From NCBI GenBank assembly GCA_032719365.1, contig CM064872.1, positions 20,863,572 through 20,927,571 of the forward strand: 64,000 nucleotides of DNA. The letters are read 5' to 3'. The position numbers and the translations under genes are program-made. Below, one piece after another: positions 10,922 through 22,876 of this stretch; position 1 is the first letter of the stretch, and each line of letters begins with the position of its first letter. The stretch is from Prinsepia uniflora. Its lineage: Eukaryota; Streptophyta; Magnoliopsida; Rosales; Rosaceae. The notes under the pieces are model-generated. The model saw only the letters and a program-made list of their open reading frames with translations, was not told the origin of the DNA and did not search any database.

Positions 10922-11787
10922 GAAGACATACGTCAACAAATTATGAATGGAACACAGAAGGGGACACCAAAATGCGACAACATATCCCATCCCTACAAGA
11001 GCACTCACAAGTAAACAGTAAGTAAGCATACCCTTGGGAAAAAGTAAGAACTCATCATAAGTGATACTCTCAAATACAACTAGCTGAAAATAAGTTAAAC
11101 CAGAGACAAATTGAGGAAAATGAATTACCCACAAAACTTGATACAACCCACTAAATGAATGCAATCATTGGAATAAACCAAAACTAAAGCAACATTGACC
11201 AGATCTGGACATAAACTAGTGCTAATATAGCCGAAGCAGAATCATCGAAGTAGTGTATCAAGAGCCGCTACAACGCCACAATCTCAAGAAAGAGCCACAA
11301 CATTGCAGAAGATGCTGGCAATAATTTCAGCAACGGCGGAGTCACAGAAAGAGCCATAACATCTCCAATGATGCATGACACAGACGCTGTTACAACCATC
11401 ACCACTGCAGCCACACCTAAGCACTGGCCGTAGGTTGAAGCTGGCCATCAAACTGGTTCAGATCTAGAACCCAGCTCCTTAGATCGCATCTCAAAGAATA
11501 CTCACAACGACGACCATGCCGAGTCCACCAAACAGAGCAACTACCACGACTGCAAGGTAAATATGCCAACACCACTCACCTACGAAGGAAGGAGAAGATC
11601 CATAGAGATGATGTCCAAACAATAGATAGTAAGGAAGGATGGAAGGCATGAACTAATGGAGGATTAGGAGGTGGAGGCTATCCACCAGTCGATGGAGAAC
11701 CAAAGCACCTCCGCCCCAAATTAGGGTCACCTATGTTTTAAGTTAAAGGGGAGACCGAGAGTTTGTTTACAGTAAGACAGATAGGCT
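10922..11787. other. Intergenic, unassigned
   Basis: Moderately GC-rich between 11200 and 11760, with many CCACAAC and GCCACA words but no sustained frame on either strand. It could be decayed transposon or gene sequence. I see no domain. Confidence 0.4.
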
Positions 11788-11843
11788 TATGACACCAATA
11801 ATTATGAGTCTTTTGACTCTATGGATAGTTATTGGCGTCCTAT
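11788..11843. repeat. Long imperfect palindrome
   Basis: GACACCAATAA pairs with TTATTGGCGTC, and inside it GAGTC pairs with GACTC around TTTT, giving a hairpin of about 50 bases. It lies 22 bp left of the W1 insertion. Confidence 0.6.
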
Positions 11844-11865
11844 AATAATAGACACAATGTACCTA

Positions 11866-13596
11866 TGATAGGCCTTTAATTAAATTTTATTTTATATTAT
11901 TTTATATTTTTTATATTTATCTTTTAATATAAAAATACCAAACAATTAAAAAATGATAATAAATTTTCTGGGAAATTTGCAGAAATAAATAAAGTTTGAA
12001 ATTCAAAGTATTTTGACAAAAGAATCGTCCCAGTCAGAATTATAACAGAGAAAATATGAACGAAATAAGCAAGCCTAAATCCATATTTATTTTGAAGCCC
12101 AAAAACCCAATCAAATCCAGCCCACACTCGCCAGAAGCTTCAGCCTATGCGCGAAGGCCACGCCCCAGGGCCGTGACCCTTCTCACTTCCAGCCCTCACA
12201 GAGGTTCGGTGTGAGCCTGCCGATTCTGCATCGCGAGTTCAGCGCGCATGTGTCCAACCTCTTCCCCTGTCAGCGCCTTTCTCGTCGACCACCCTTTTTT
12301 CCAGTTTAGAGCACGATTGCCGAGTACCTGCTATGCCTATAAACACGCCTTCACCGACTCCTCCCTGTTCTCCTCAGAAGATCCTGGCCGAAATTCTGAA
12401 CATCTCATGCCCTATTGCAACCTACTCCATTTCAATCAAATTTCTAGCACAATCAACCCTAAAAATCTGCAGAAACCCATCATTTCATCATGTAATTATT
12501 TTAATTGTTTTATTATTTTAATTTGTAATTTTTAGCACTTCCTTTATAAATAAGTAGGCCATTTTCATTGTAAAAGGGGTACCCTTTTAGTTCTTCTTAA
12601 CCCCTTTCTAGTCTATTTCTCTCTTTTATAGTTCCATGTTTAGTTCATTTTTCTATCTTTCAAGATTCATTTTTTCTTTTAATTTTCTTCTTATGTTTTC
12701 TTTTAATTTTTGTTCTTAGATTTTTCTTTTAACTTCTTTGACTTCTCTTTTAGATACGATTTTATGTCTTCTAATTGTTTGAGAATATGAATACAATCTT
12801 TATGTGTTTTACTTTTTAAATTTCATATATTTAATAAGTTTAAGTGCTTCATATTTCAATTTGATGAGATATGTGTTTTATCCGATGTCGGTGCACTCGG
12901 AATAAGATTGAAGGGATTAAATATTGATCGTTGTTGGCGCGTTTAATCACAAATTTAAGGTGAATCATATTGTAAGTGTTTGATGCATATTAATATTTGA
13001 CGCACATTAATGGTTGATGCATTTATAAAATGAAAAACGTATGCATGTATTTGAGATGATGAATGTAGGATTTCGTGATTGGTTCAGTATGAGCAAAATG
13101 TAAAGTGTTCGTAAAAATTGTGCTTGAAGGAAATATATTTTAGGAGTAGTTTAAATAATGTGATTGTTAATTTAAATTTACTTAAGTAAAAATGTCGATT
13201 TTGTCTATGAAATTAATCTATGGTTTGTAAGTTCTAATTAGCATGAGTATTTGCATTTTAATTTTTCGTTTGGTTAAAAACGTAGTTTCAGTTACACTTT
13301 GTTCAAAACCCCCCGTTTTATTCTTTTATTCATTTATTCTTTAATTCTTTAATTATTTAATTCTCTAATTATTTTATTCTTTCATTCTTTAATTCATTAA
13401 TTCATTTAATTCATTAATTTATTATTTTATTCTTTGATTACTTATTATTCTTTTTCACTAATACATAATTAATGTTCTCTAATTTCCTCGGTTAAGAATG
13501 ATCCATATTTACCAATACTATATTTACACAAAAAAGGTTTAAATTGCACATACTCGAATTACGTGTTTATTTTAATACGTAGTTCGAGCGTTATCA
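11866..13596 (+). repeat. W1 5' LTR (1.73 kb)
   Basis: Starts TGATAGG and ends TATCA, followed after five bases by a tRNA-Asp primer site. Large parts recur at 40176-41217, 46612-46953 and 55487-56549, which fixes it as an LTR. A TATAAATA box is at 12545-12552, so the transcript would start near 12575. From 13310 to 13450 it is rich in TTTAATTCATT repeats. The bases before it (ACCTA, 11861-11865) match those after W1's far end (AGCTA, 46954-46958) at four of five positions, a plausible decayed target duplication. Confidence 0.85.
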
Positions 13597-16500
13597 ATTT
13601 TTGGCGCCGTTGCCGGGAAAATTGAAAATAATTTTTAATGTGTTAGTATGTATAAATTGTGCATATTATACTTGTTTATAGTTTTTAATTTTGTTCATAT
13701 TATATTTGTTCATAACTTAATATACTTGTTTATAAATTTTATACTGGTTTAGATTATAATTGTTCATTTTATATTTGTTCTTATTATATTTGTTTATTTT
13801 TATTTTTTATACACATATTATACTTGTTCGTAATGTTTATCTTTGTACATGTTCATATTATACTTGTATAATATTTTTATTTTTTATATATAATTGTTCA
13901 TTTATACTTGTCCATAACTTTAATTTTTATGTTTGTTTATAATTTTGATTCTTATAATTGTTCTTATTATATTTATTCATAATGTTCATATTTTACTTGT
14001 TCATAATTTCTATTTTTATACTTGTTCATAAATGTTCATAATTTTTTTTATACTTTTTTTTATATTTTAATTGTTTATGTAAATTTAAATTCATATTATA
14101 CTTGTTCATTTTATAGTTTTCCATATTTTAATTGTTTATGATTGTACATGTACATTCATACTTGTTCATATTTGTTTATTATTATTCACTTGTTCATAAT
14201 TTTTATTTTTCATAGTGCTCATATTATACTTGTTCACTTTTTCTTATTTTTTATTTTTATTTCTTTTGAATTTTTTTTGTAATTTTTTTTAAAAAAATTT
14301 AAATTAAGTTTGTTTTTTTCTTTATTTATTTTTAAAAATTTCGAAAAAAAAATTAATTTCAAATTTTTCTTAGTCTTAGCTTTATGTTAGTGTATATATA
14401 TACTTTTGAATAAATTTTGTACACATGATAGTGTGAATATGTTTTGTGAATATCATTACTTGTGAATAAATTGTTCATATGTAAATTGTCATATTATACT
14501 TGTTTATATTTGTCCGTAAGTGTTTGTTTTTCATAAACTAGTCTCGGTTATATGTGGATCACTTTTATTTCGGAGTTTAGATTTTGCTCTTTAATGGAAT
14601 AGGTGAAGCCTCGTTTGTTAACTCTCACATAAACCCTTCATGGACCTAAGAAGCCAAGAAGCCATGAGGTTGAGACGGTGATTGTTAACACTTGAGTTAT
14701 CTTAGTTTATCTGGAGTAAGAAATTTTCAAGGGTGATGTATAGGACATGAGACGGTACTCGTAACAGGTTTTAGGTCTAAGAAAGGGACATCAATGGAGT
14801 TTAAGCCTCGGAATGTCTTGAAATTAGCACTGCCTCTTATGTTTATTCTCTGGTCACCTTTGAACTTACCCAGACAGTTGAATAAATCTAAGATATTTAC
14901 TTGGGCAGCACGAACGTAGAAGTCTCCATCTAAATTTTGAAGCTTTGTGAACCATATATATACTTGACTTCTCCAATGTGTAAATATTGTTTCTTATTGC
15001 ATTTGTAAATTGCATAACCTCTGTAGTGAGATTGAAGATGCAGGTCATTCTGTCATGCATTGTAATTTGTTATTCCTTACCTGTATATATATTTCATACG
15101 TGTATATATCATAATTACATTTGTTTATACCTTCTCTTACATTACTTATCATGACATCTCTAACTTGCATTTTTAACTCAAATTGCTTCTTTAACCTAAA
15201 CTTGCATCTTTAGTTTAATTTGTATTGCATCTTTAATTTAACTTGCATCTCTAACTTCCATTCTTAATTTAAACTTGCATCTTCAACTTGCATTTATAAC
15301 TCACTTGCATCTTTAACTAAACTTGCACATTCGTCCTCAACTTGCATCTTTAACTAAACTTGCATCTTCATCTTTAACTTGCATTGAATCTTTAGTTCAA
15401 CTTGCATCTTTAACTTACATTGCATCTTTAATTCACCTAGCATTTTCAACTTGCATCTTTAACTCTACTTGCATTTTTAACAACAACTTACATTCTTCAC
15501 AAATGTACATCTCTGACTAACTAACTTGCATCTCTGTCTAGGGTGGATGAATGTTAAACTTCAAGCGCTTGTTGGGAGATAGCCCAATGTGTTCCCGGGA
15601 CGTGAAGGATTTTTGCTTCTTTCTACCCTTCACTCTCTTTTATTTTGTTTCTTTAATGTTTTTTTTTCTTGCTTTATTTTCATAAATCCTCTTCCTTACT
15701 TTGATTCTATGTTAGATTACTTTTTACTTGTTTACATTGAGGAAAATGTAGAATTGAAGTGTGGGGGAATGATTTACAATTTTAATTGTGTAATAAAATT
15801 TTAAAAAAAAAACGTACGAAAAAAAAATTGAAAAAAAAGACGAAAAAAATCGAGTTTGCTAATACTTTGTGATTAAGTGTTTATAACTTGTAGATGATGC
15901 ATGTAAATTGGTATATAAACGAGCATGTTAAGATAAGTATGAATCATATGAACCTTATGTGAGTTTTAGAACTTTATATACATCTTTGATGAGTGATTCA
16001 TAAGTCCTTTGTTTAAATTGATATACATATTCCTTATAACTGCTTGTCATAAATTTTAATGAATTTTAGAGTACTTGAACTTATTCTTTGTGATTTTCAA
16101 AGTTTTTAAGTCAATAAATTATCTGATTTTAGACATGATTAAGGGATTAGGATTAACACCACAAATTCAACATTCGTGTTCCCTAATTTGAGACCACAAC
16201 TTGCGACCCCCTTAGTTTAACCCATTTGAGCCCACATTAAACCTTTCTTTCATCACCATGATTATCTAAACACTTGAGTCTAGTATAGACATCTTTTACC
16301 CTTGTTCCAAGAACTTGGTTGAAGACATAAAGACGATGTGAAGAGAAATTGATGATGTTTTGAGGAGTTGTATGTATATTTATATGGATTTACTTGCTCA
16401 AACTTTATTGTATTATTGACACATGTTATTACCTTGATATATGAAAGAAGAAAAAAAAGGAAAAAAAAAAGAAAAACGGAAAAAAAAACACACACACACA

Positions 16501-16801
16501 CACAAAATGTTTTTAAGTCTGTCTCAAGGTAATAAGGTTTGATTATGTAAAGTTTGAGTTAAGTCACTTATATTTGTAAATCAGACACAAAGAATGAATA
16601 CGAGGCTCAACATGATGAAACTTGGCCTATGTTCGAAGGGATGGATTATTAACATCATTACACTAAGAACGAGAAGCCATGCTACGTTTTGGGAGTCTAT
16701 TAAGTCTTGGAACGAATTTGAGCACCAGTTGTCCTACATTTTCCTTGCCTCTAAACTTAGCCCCATTACAACCTTCATAAAGACCTTATGATCCTTAAGT
16801 C
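13597..16801 (+). mobile_element. W1 internal region, left part (non-coding, LARD-like)
   Basis: Begins with a primer site and contains no frame resembling gag or pol. From about 13620 to 14260 it is made of degenerate repeats around TATACTTGTTCATAA. From 15160 to 15520 it holds repeats around AACTTGCATCTTTAA. A GAAGTGTGGGGGAAT tract at 15756-15770 resembles the polypurine tract used further on, and a CA microsatellite is at about 16487-16504. The absence of coding sequence makes W1 a large non-autonomous element. It stops where Y1 LTR sequence begins and resumes at 39955. Confidence 0.7.
13602..13617 (+). promoter_or_regulatory. W1 primer-binding site, tRNA-Asp type
   Basis: TGGCGCCGTTGCCGGG is complementary to the 3' end of plant tRNA-Asp (GTC) including the CCA tail. 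It would prime minus-strand DNA synthesis. This primer is usual for Athila/Tat-like elements and differs from the initiator-Met primer of the other elements here. Confidence 0.85.
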
Positions 16802-19207
16802 TTGGATTAGTGACTAATTACGATTAGTGAGGTTAATCGGTGATTAGTTAAGCGAAATTGGACGAACGATGCAAAATGACCGTTTTACCCCTAGTCGTGG
16901 GAAAAACGTTGACTTTTGTTTGGACTGTCAAATGGACTTTAAACAATGACCGTGACGTAGCTTAGGACGTCACGAGTTCATAGACAGGTGGCACGTTCAA
17001 TTCCGACGTTCGAGGTAGAAGTTATGACGTTCGAAAGTTAAGGGGCAATTTGGTAATTTTGGTTAAAAGGGGCAAATAGTTGACATTTGACTTGGGAGGT
17101 CCGATGGCAGAGGGCCAAGGACCGTTACATAGATCGGGACGATACGAATCCATAGACAGGCAGCACGTCGAATTCGGAAGTTCGATGACGAAGTTACGGT
17201 TCAAGGAAGTTTCAGGGAACTATTGCACATTTTACGAAACAACTTAACTTTTGGCAGCTAGTGAGCCCAGATATTTGTCCCAAGGCCCAATGGATGAGTG
17301 ACAAGTGTCACCTATCCAATGGACACCAATTTCCCTTCATGCATATCCCTTCTACGTCGATCACCCATTTTCTTCCTAACCCAACCAAACCCGATCACCA
17401 TTTTCACCCTAAAACCAAACCCTTCAGCCTTGATCATGATGGAAACCAAGAGAAGATGAACTGAGGACAGAGTGGAGGAGGTGGCCGGCCCAGGCAGTAG
17501 CCGATGTGCACGGCGGTGGAGAAAACTGATCGAGGTAACGGTTAAACCGATTTTCGATCCATTTTCCATTTTTGTTGTTATGGGCTTGTTTGGATGCTTG
17601 GTTTGAATTAAATAGGTTTCTAGGGAGTTGTTAGAGAGGTTTTGAGGGTGGTTAGATGTCGAGGAAGCCGTGGGTGAGTTTTGGATATTTGAACCGTGGA
17701 AACCAAGTTGGACTGGCCGGATTTTAGAAGTTTTAAGGGTTCTAATTAATTGGTTTAGATTTCTAGGGACAAGATATGAAGATTAGGATTGATTAGGAGT
17801 TGAATCGAACCGAAATAGGGGAGGAAAAACTAGCAGACCGGTCAGGCCGGTCCAGTTATAGAAGGCGGACCGAACCGGCCTGTCTGAACTGGCTGGAGGT
17901 TGAAGACGGCTACAGTGCACCGGCGTGTGAGCCCACGCGCAATGCCCTTTGGGCGGCGCGTGGCAGCACGTGGTGAGGTTTTTGGGAAAGTGTTCAACAC
18001 GTGAAATCTTCTATTTGATGTAACGAACATTTTGGGACTGGTTTCGTGTCGATCGGACACTGTTTCGATAATGTTCGGGGCATCGGAAGGTTTAGGTTCG
18101 GGATTTAAAATAGTTAAAATTTCCAGAAAATTACGGGGCTTTAGTGGGAGGTTATTTAAGTAGTTAGTAACCTTCTATTACGATTTGGATAGGTTCGGAA
18201 GTCCCGGTGACGGTGATTGGCTCGGGAAAGCCGTATGGCACGCGTATCGAGGCGGCATCTCGGACGGTCTGTGAGTGGACCTTGTTTTCTAAATTGGTGC
18301 ATGCATAAATGTTTATTATATGTTTTAATACAAGTTTTATGATGCCATGAGTGCATTTGGTTGTGGTTACGTATAGGCACGTATTTCGAGGTTTCGACCT
18401 TATACCGTACCTATACGGGTTCGTATTTCTTTGATGGTGTAAATGAAAAGGATTTAGATTTTCAAAAGGATAAAGTCGAGTATGAGACCCATTTGGTTTT
18501 GTCTCGGGCATATGACGTTATTGATGGCTTTCGAGTCTAAATCGTGGTCGCAACGAGTGCTATGTGCACGGCGACGGACGATACGACGCTCGCCTCCGGA
18601 TTGGGATGTGTTCCTTCCAGAGAGGTTACGATGCACGATCTGTTGTCGGGTAGCCAATAAAGGCTCGACTTCAGAGTACTGACGGTTCAGGATATCGATC
18701 GGTGATGAGTGCACCATGATCTTGTGGTGGTCGCGTCGGTTGATTCGTTCACGGCGACATACCAGGATTGAAGGCGGTCCTGGATGGATGGTTGCACGCA
18801 TCACTACGATCGGAGTCGTGACTGACCCTTAGATATCGGGCACGATGCCCAGCTGATTTCATATGTTCGGGCACGAGACCCAGTTGTTTTACATTGATAA
18901 TTTCTGGTCAGGGACCCTAGATGGATTTCCAAGTTCATAGTGGTTTATGGGAACCGGCATAAACCCTGGAAAGCATATTATGGATCATGACGGTTCAGGG
19001 GGACCGGGCATGAATGTGTATGTTATATGTATATATATATGTTCATATACCTTCCTTTACTTCTATTATCTCCTCTGGGGTGGGTCGTTGGCCTGGGTGG
19101 ACCCCGGAGTAGTCACGGAGCACCGACTGAGTGGAGTCGCCCCCGAGTTCGGTTCCTTACTCTCAGGAAGGCATGGATCGTAAACTCAGGATGGGTCATT
19201 GGTCTGC
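16802..19207 (+). repeat. Y1 5' LTR, first part
   Basis: Aligns by eye with 34325 onward, the Y1 3' LTR. The first 27 bp of the LTR, including its TG end, are missing at the W1 junction. It contains the paired U3 modules, the donor-like GTGAGTGGAC at 18271-18280 and the start of the hairpin array. It is interrupted at 19207 by element X and resumes at 31955. Short frames on either strand have no recognisable product and recur only because the LTR recurs. Confidence 0.85.
16951..16974. promoter_or_regulatory. TGACGT palindrome in LTR U3 (Y1; repeated in X, Q, V)
   Basis: CGTGACGT and ACGTCACG separated by eight bases. The same arrangement is at 29078-29101 (X), 41384-41407 (Q) and 61338-61361 (V), with one arm altered at 19340 (X 5'), 20898 (S) and 34475 (Y1 3'). 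TGACGT is the core of plant bZIP (TGA-type) sites, so this may be an enhancer. Confidence 0.45.
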
Positions 19208-20758
19208 TGTAACGCTCCGGACGTTCTGAAAATGTAATATTATAAAACATTGAATAAAATGACGTTTTTACCCTTGTGATTCGTATGGTCAAATTGTTGA
19301 CTTTTTGATTGGAGGGTCGAACGGACGTTGAGTGATGACCGTGACGTAGTTCGGGATGTCACGAGTTCATAGACAGGTGGCACGTCCGATTCGGACGCTC
19401 GAGGCGAAAGTTATGATGTTCGGAAGTTCAGGGGCATTATCGTAAATTGGACTTATAAAGGGAAAAGGTTGACTTTTTGTTTGACAATTGATATCCACAT
19501 GATTCGAAGACCGTTAGGTTCATCTCGAGGTCTCGAGTACAACGACAGGCGGCACGCGCGAAACGGACGACGGATGACCGAGTTACGGGTCACGGAAGTT
19601 GGAGGGCAATTTGGTAATTTTTGCCCTGAGGGCATTTTGGTCTTTTCACACGGGGTACTGTTCACCACCGTGGAAAACAGAGCACGGCCGTGGTGTCTTG
19701 TGCGTTCAATTGTTTAAGGCTTAGTGGAAGGATCAGGTGCATTTTTTAAGTCGATTGAGGTAGTGGAAGCAGGATTGAGTGGCTCAGGTGCACGGTTGGA
19801 CAGAGTTCAGGGCACGGGAGAGCATGAATTGGCCATGGCTTCTGTGTGCGTGGGAGACATTTTCAGAGAACCTCAGTTGGTCTCCCACGGGTTGCTGGCC
19901 GCTTTGATCGATTAGCTGACTTCCTTTGAGTCTGGGTGCTCATTTGGAGTCATTCGGTTGTGGAGAGACTGAGAGAGGTTGAGAGAAAACCGCGAGGAAA
20001 CAGTTCGGGTTTTTGGGGGGAAAACTCTGAATCCGATTTCTACGGCTTGAGAGACAAATCTAAACACGTAGGGAGTTTTCTGGGAGTGATTGAATCTCGA
20101 CCGTGCAAGAACTGAAGGGTTTCGAGCACGGATTGCCCAAGAACCCAAGTTCCAGTTCGAAGGGAAAACCAGTTGGAGGGAAAATTGAAGATCAAATTGT
20201 GGGGACATTCGAGCTAAACTAAAGGCCGTTCTAGTCTTCTGGGAGCAAAAGGAAACCAACCACATCGATTTCGAAGGACGTCACTCACGAATTGGCCAAG
20301 AACTGAGCTCCCTGGTTCTGAGAATTTTCGAGCTTGAGGACGACGACTTCCAGGTAACGGCTAGTTCAATTGTTTGTGTTATTATGTTCGTATAGGTCCC
20401 CTTAAGCTACTGGTGAAATTAATTTGAGAATGGAGTTAGTTTGGGTGAGTTCCAGAAGTCGACTTGTTCGACTGTTCGAGCTTGAGTTGGGTCGATTTGG
20501 TGTTAGTCGAGGTTAACCGTTTACACAGACCTAAAATTAACGGATTAGAGAGGATAATAGGATTGAAAACGAGGGGAATTGATTGAGAATTGAGCTTGAA
20601 CTGGTCGGGTTGAGTCGCGGGTAATAGACCCGTTTATCAGTCTATCCGGGTAAGAACGAAGACACTGTAGCTTGGCGCGTGGCCTTCACGCGCAGCCACT
20701 TTGGGCGGCGCGTGACGGCGCGTGCAATGTTAACTCCGATCACGGTCAACATGGAAAT
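19208..20758 (+). repeat. X 5' LTR, first part
   Basis: Begins TGTAACGCTCCGG and pairs with the 3' LTR at 28946, with about three differences in the first 150 bp. The five bases before it (TCTGC, 19203-19207) match TCTAC at 31950-31954 after the 3' LTR, a target duplication with one change. The U3 carries the TGACGT-type palindrome seen in the related LTRs. It is interrupted by solo LTR S. Confidence 0.9.
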
Positions 20759-22876
20759 TGTAACAACCCGTACCTTCGGGAAGGGTAAAAAAATGTAATT
20801 TTGAGAAGTTTTGTAAAAAGGACGATTTTGCCCTTGTGAATAGTAGGCTAAAAGTTGACTTTTTGTACTATCGATTGGATGAGTGTTGGGCCTTGACCGT
20901 GACGTAGTTTAGGACATCACGAGTCTGTAGACAGGTGGCAGGTTCGATTCGGACAACCGGAGGAAAAGTTATGATGTACGGAAGGTTGAGGGTGTTTCCG
21001 TAAATTTGATTAAATGAGGAAAATGTTGACTTTTTGGAGGACTTGTGAGTTTCACGTAGACCGAGGATCGTTGGATAGGTCTCGACGTCCTGAGTTCAAC
21101 GACAGGCGGCACGCGGTCATCGGACGTCGGACGGAAAAGATACGGGTCTGGAAAGTATGAGGGTAAAATGGTAATTTGTGCAGGAGGGGTATTTTGGTCA
21201 TTTTCCCTCAGCCCAATTAGATAAGGGCAAGTGGCAGAGATTTTTTGGGCTGGCCTATGGATGGTGGACACGTGCAGGGGCTGGATTGTTCCCTAAGGTT
21301 CTAAAGTGTGCACGGCCACACTTGGTTCGTTTTTGAACCGTGCAATCCTTTGAACACACAGAAACAGAGAGAAGAAAGTTGAAGAAGATTGATCGATCTG
21401 GGTGCAAGAGTGAGTGAAGAGTGAGTTGAGAGAGAGACGGTGAAGCAAGGCGGTGCTGGTGATCACGGTTTGGGACTGAAACCGTACACGGAGGCGACGC
21501 GGTGGACGGCTGAAGTTTGGAGGAAACAGAGGAGACGGTGGACGGTGGTGGTTGCTGTGCCGTGTGGTGGATCGATTCAAGCCACTAAGAGACTCAGGAG
21601 GCTACGAGGAGTCCCACGAGCACCGTGGTAGGTGACGGTTCTCACGGCGGCGCCGGAATCGAAGAGACGGGAGACACCAGAGACGGTCGAGGAGCGCACG
21701 GGGCGCGAGTGACTTGTTCTGATCTGTGAGTGGACTCTTTCCTATTTCCGAGCATGCCTAACTGTTTTTATCAATGTTTTATGATCTTATGTGTGTGTTT
21801 TTATGTTTTAATGATGATTATACGTGATTGAAATGTTTGCACGTTTTTCGAGACATTTCCGGGATTTTACACGCTTTTCGAGAAAAATCTAGTTTTCGGA
21901 TTTTGATGCCATATTTGAGGATTTCAACCTATAAATGTTTTCTGACGACGATAAATGAGTTATGAAATATGTTTTGTGATTACATGTGGTTTTTGGTATG
22001 AACATGGATTTTCCGGATTTGGGTTCGGAATGTCGGTTCTGAACGCCGGAAGGGCTTCGAACTGGGGATTCCGAATTCGAGTTTGGTGATGGGTTTCGGA
22101 ACGATTTTACACTGAAATGGATTGGATTTGCTGGATCTGGTTATGGGTTTAAAGACCCGGATATTGTTTGACGGGGGACGGGCCCGGATTGAGTTTAAAG
22201 ACTCGGGAGTTTAAAGACTCGGATATTTATGATATTACCCCCATAGGCCTATTGAGTTTAAAGACTCGGGAGTTTAAAGACTCGGATATTATAGAGGCCT
22301 GGTTGAGTTTAAAGACTCGGATAGGTCCAGCAGGTTTGATCGGAAAAAGTGGTTTGATGTTTATGCTCTGGTTTCGATATCAATTTTATAGTGTATCTGT
22401 TTCTTATGATGTTTTATAGTGTTTCTGTTTCTTATGATGTTCCATATTATGGATTTTCTATTATTTCGTCGGGCATGCCTGTTTCCAAAACGGAGGGAAT
22501 AATTTGTTACTTTCCTTAACTCTGATTTGACGAGAAACTGTTTTGAAACTGCTATTTATCCCGGTCCACTCACACCTTCTGTTTTTTTTTTTAAATTTCC
22601 CTCCAGGTCGTGGTGATAGCGCTGGGGTGAACGTTGAGGCAGATATCGAGGCATAGAGCTTCCGACGTTCTTCCGTTGCGGACTTAGACTTGTAGGACTT
22701 TTGGTGCCCATTTTGTAGAACTATGTTCTGGCTTGCTGTTGTATATATTTACTCCTTCGTCTGATAATTATGCTTCTAGTTGTATTAAGAATATTTTTGG
22801 TACCGTAAGTGTGATTGTCAGACGGGAACAGGGTTCATCCCGGGTATCGAGGTGATATTTGGGACGGGTCCTGACA
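20759..22876 (+). mobile_element. Solo LTR S, inserted in the X 5' LTR
   Basis: TGTAACAACCCGTACC...GGGTCCTGACA, 2118 bp, flanked by a perfect 5-bp duplication GAAAT (20754-20758 and 22877-22881). The uninterrupted target is seen in the X 3' LTR near 30497. It has the layout of the other long LTRs: donor-like GTGAGTGGAC at 21726-21735, GTTTAAAGACTCGG repeats at 22190-22330, complement at 22564-22573 and an acceptor at 22606. No internal region is present, so an element was lost by recombination between its LTRs. Confidence 0.92.
22190..22330 (+). repeat. GAGTTTAAAGACTCGG repeat cluster in solo LTR S
   Basis: Five copies of a near-palindromic word (GAGT, TTAAAG, ACTC) occur alone or in pairs. 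Versions with GGGT and ACCC arms occur just upstream near 22147 and in X at 23520-23750 and 31135-31345. Confidence 0.8.

Noticed and set aside
11220..11700. Possible LINE or gene fragment
   Set aside because: GC-richer than its surroundings but with no sustained frame, poly-A tail or recognisable domain.
12248..12535. 95-codon frame in the W1 LTR
   Set aside because: Part of an LTR leader region; the W1 3' LTR version (40578-40763) is in a different length and frame context with no conserved product.
15756..15770. GTGTGGGGGAAT as the polypurine tract marking the end of W1
   Set aside because: No LTR follows; the tract before the actual W1 3' LTR is at about 40158-40175.
19912..20265. 117-codon antisense frame, also at 29650-30003
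   Set aside because: Present twice only because it lies in both X LTRs; no homology, and antisense to the likely leader.
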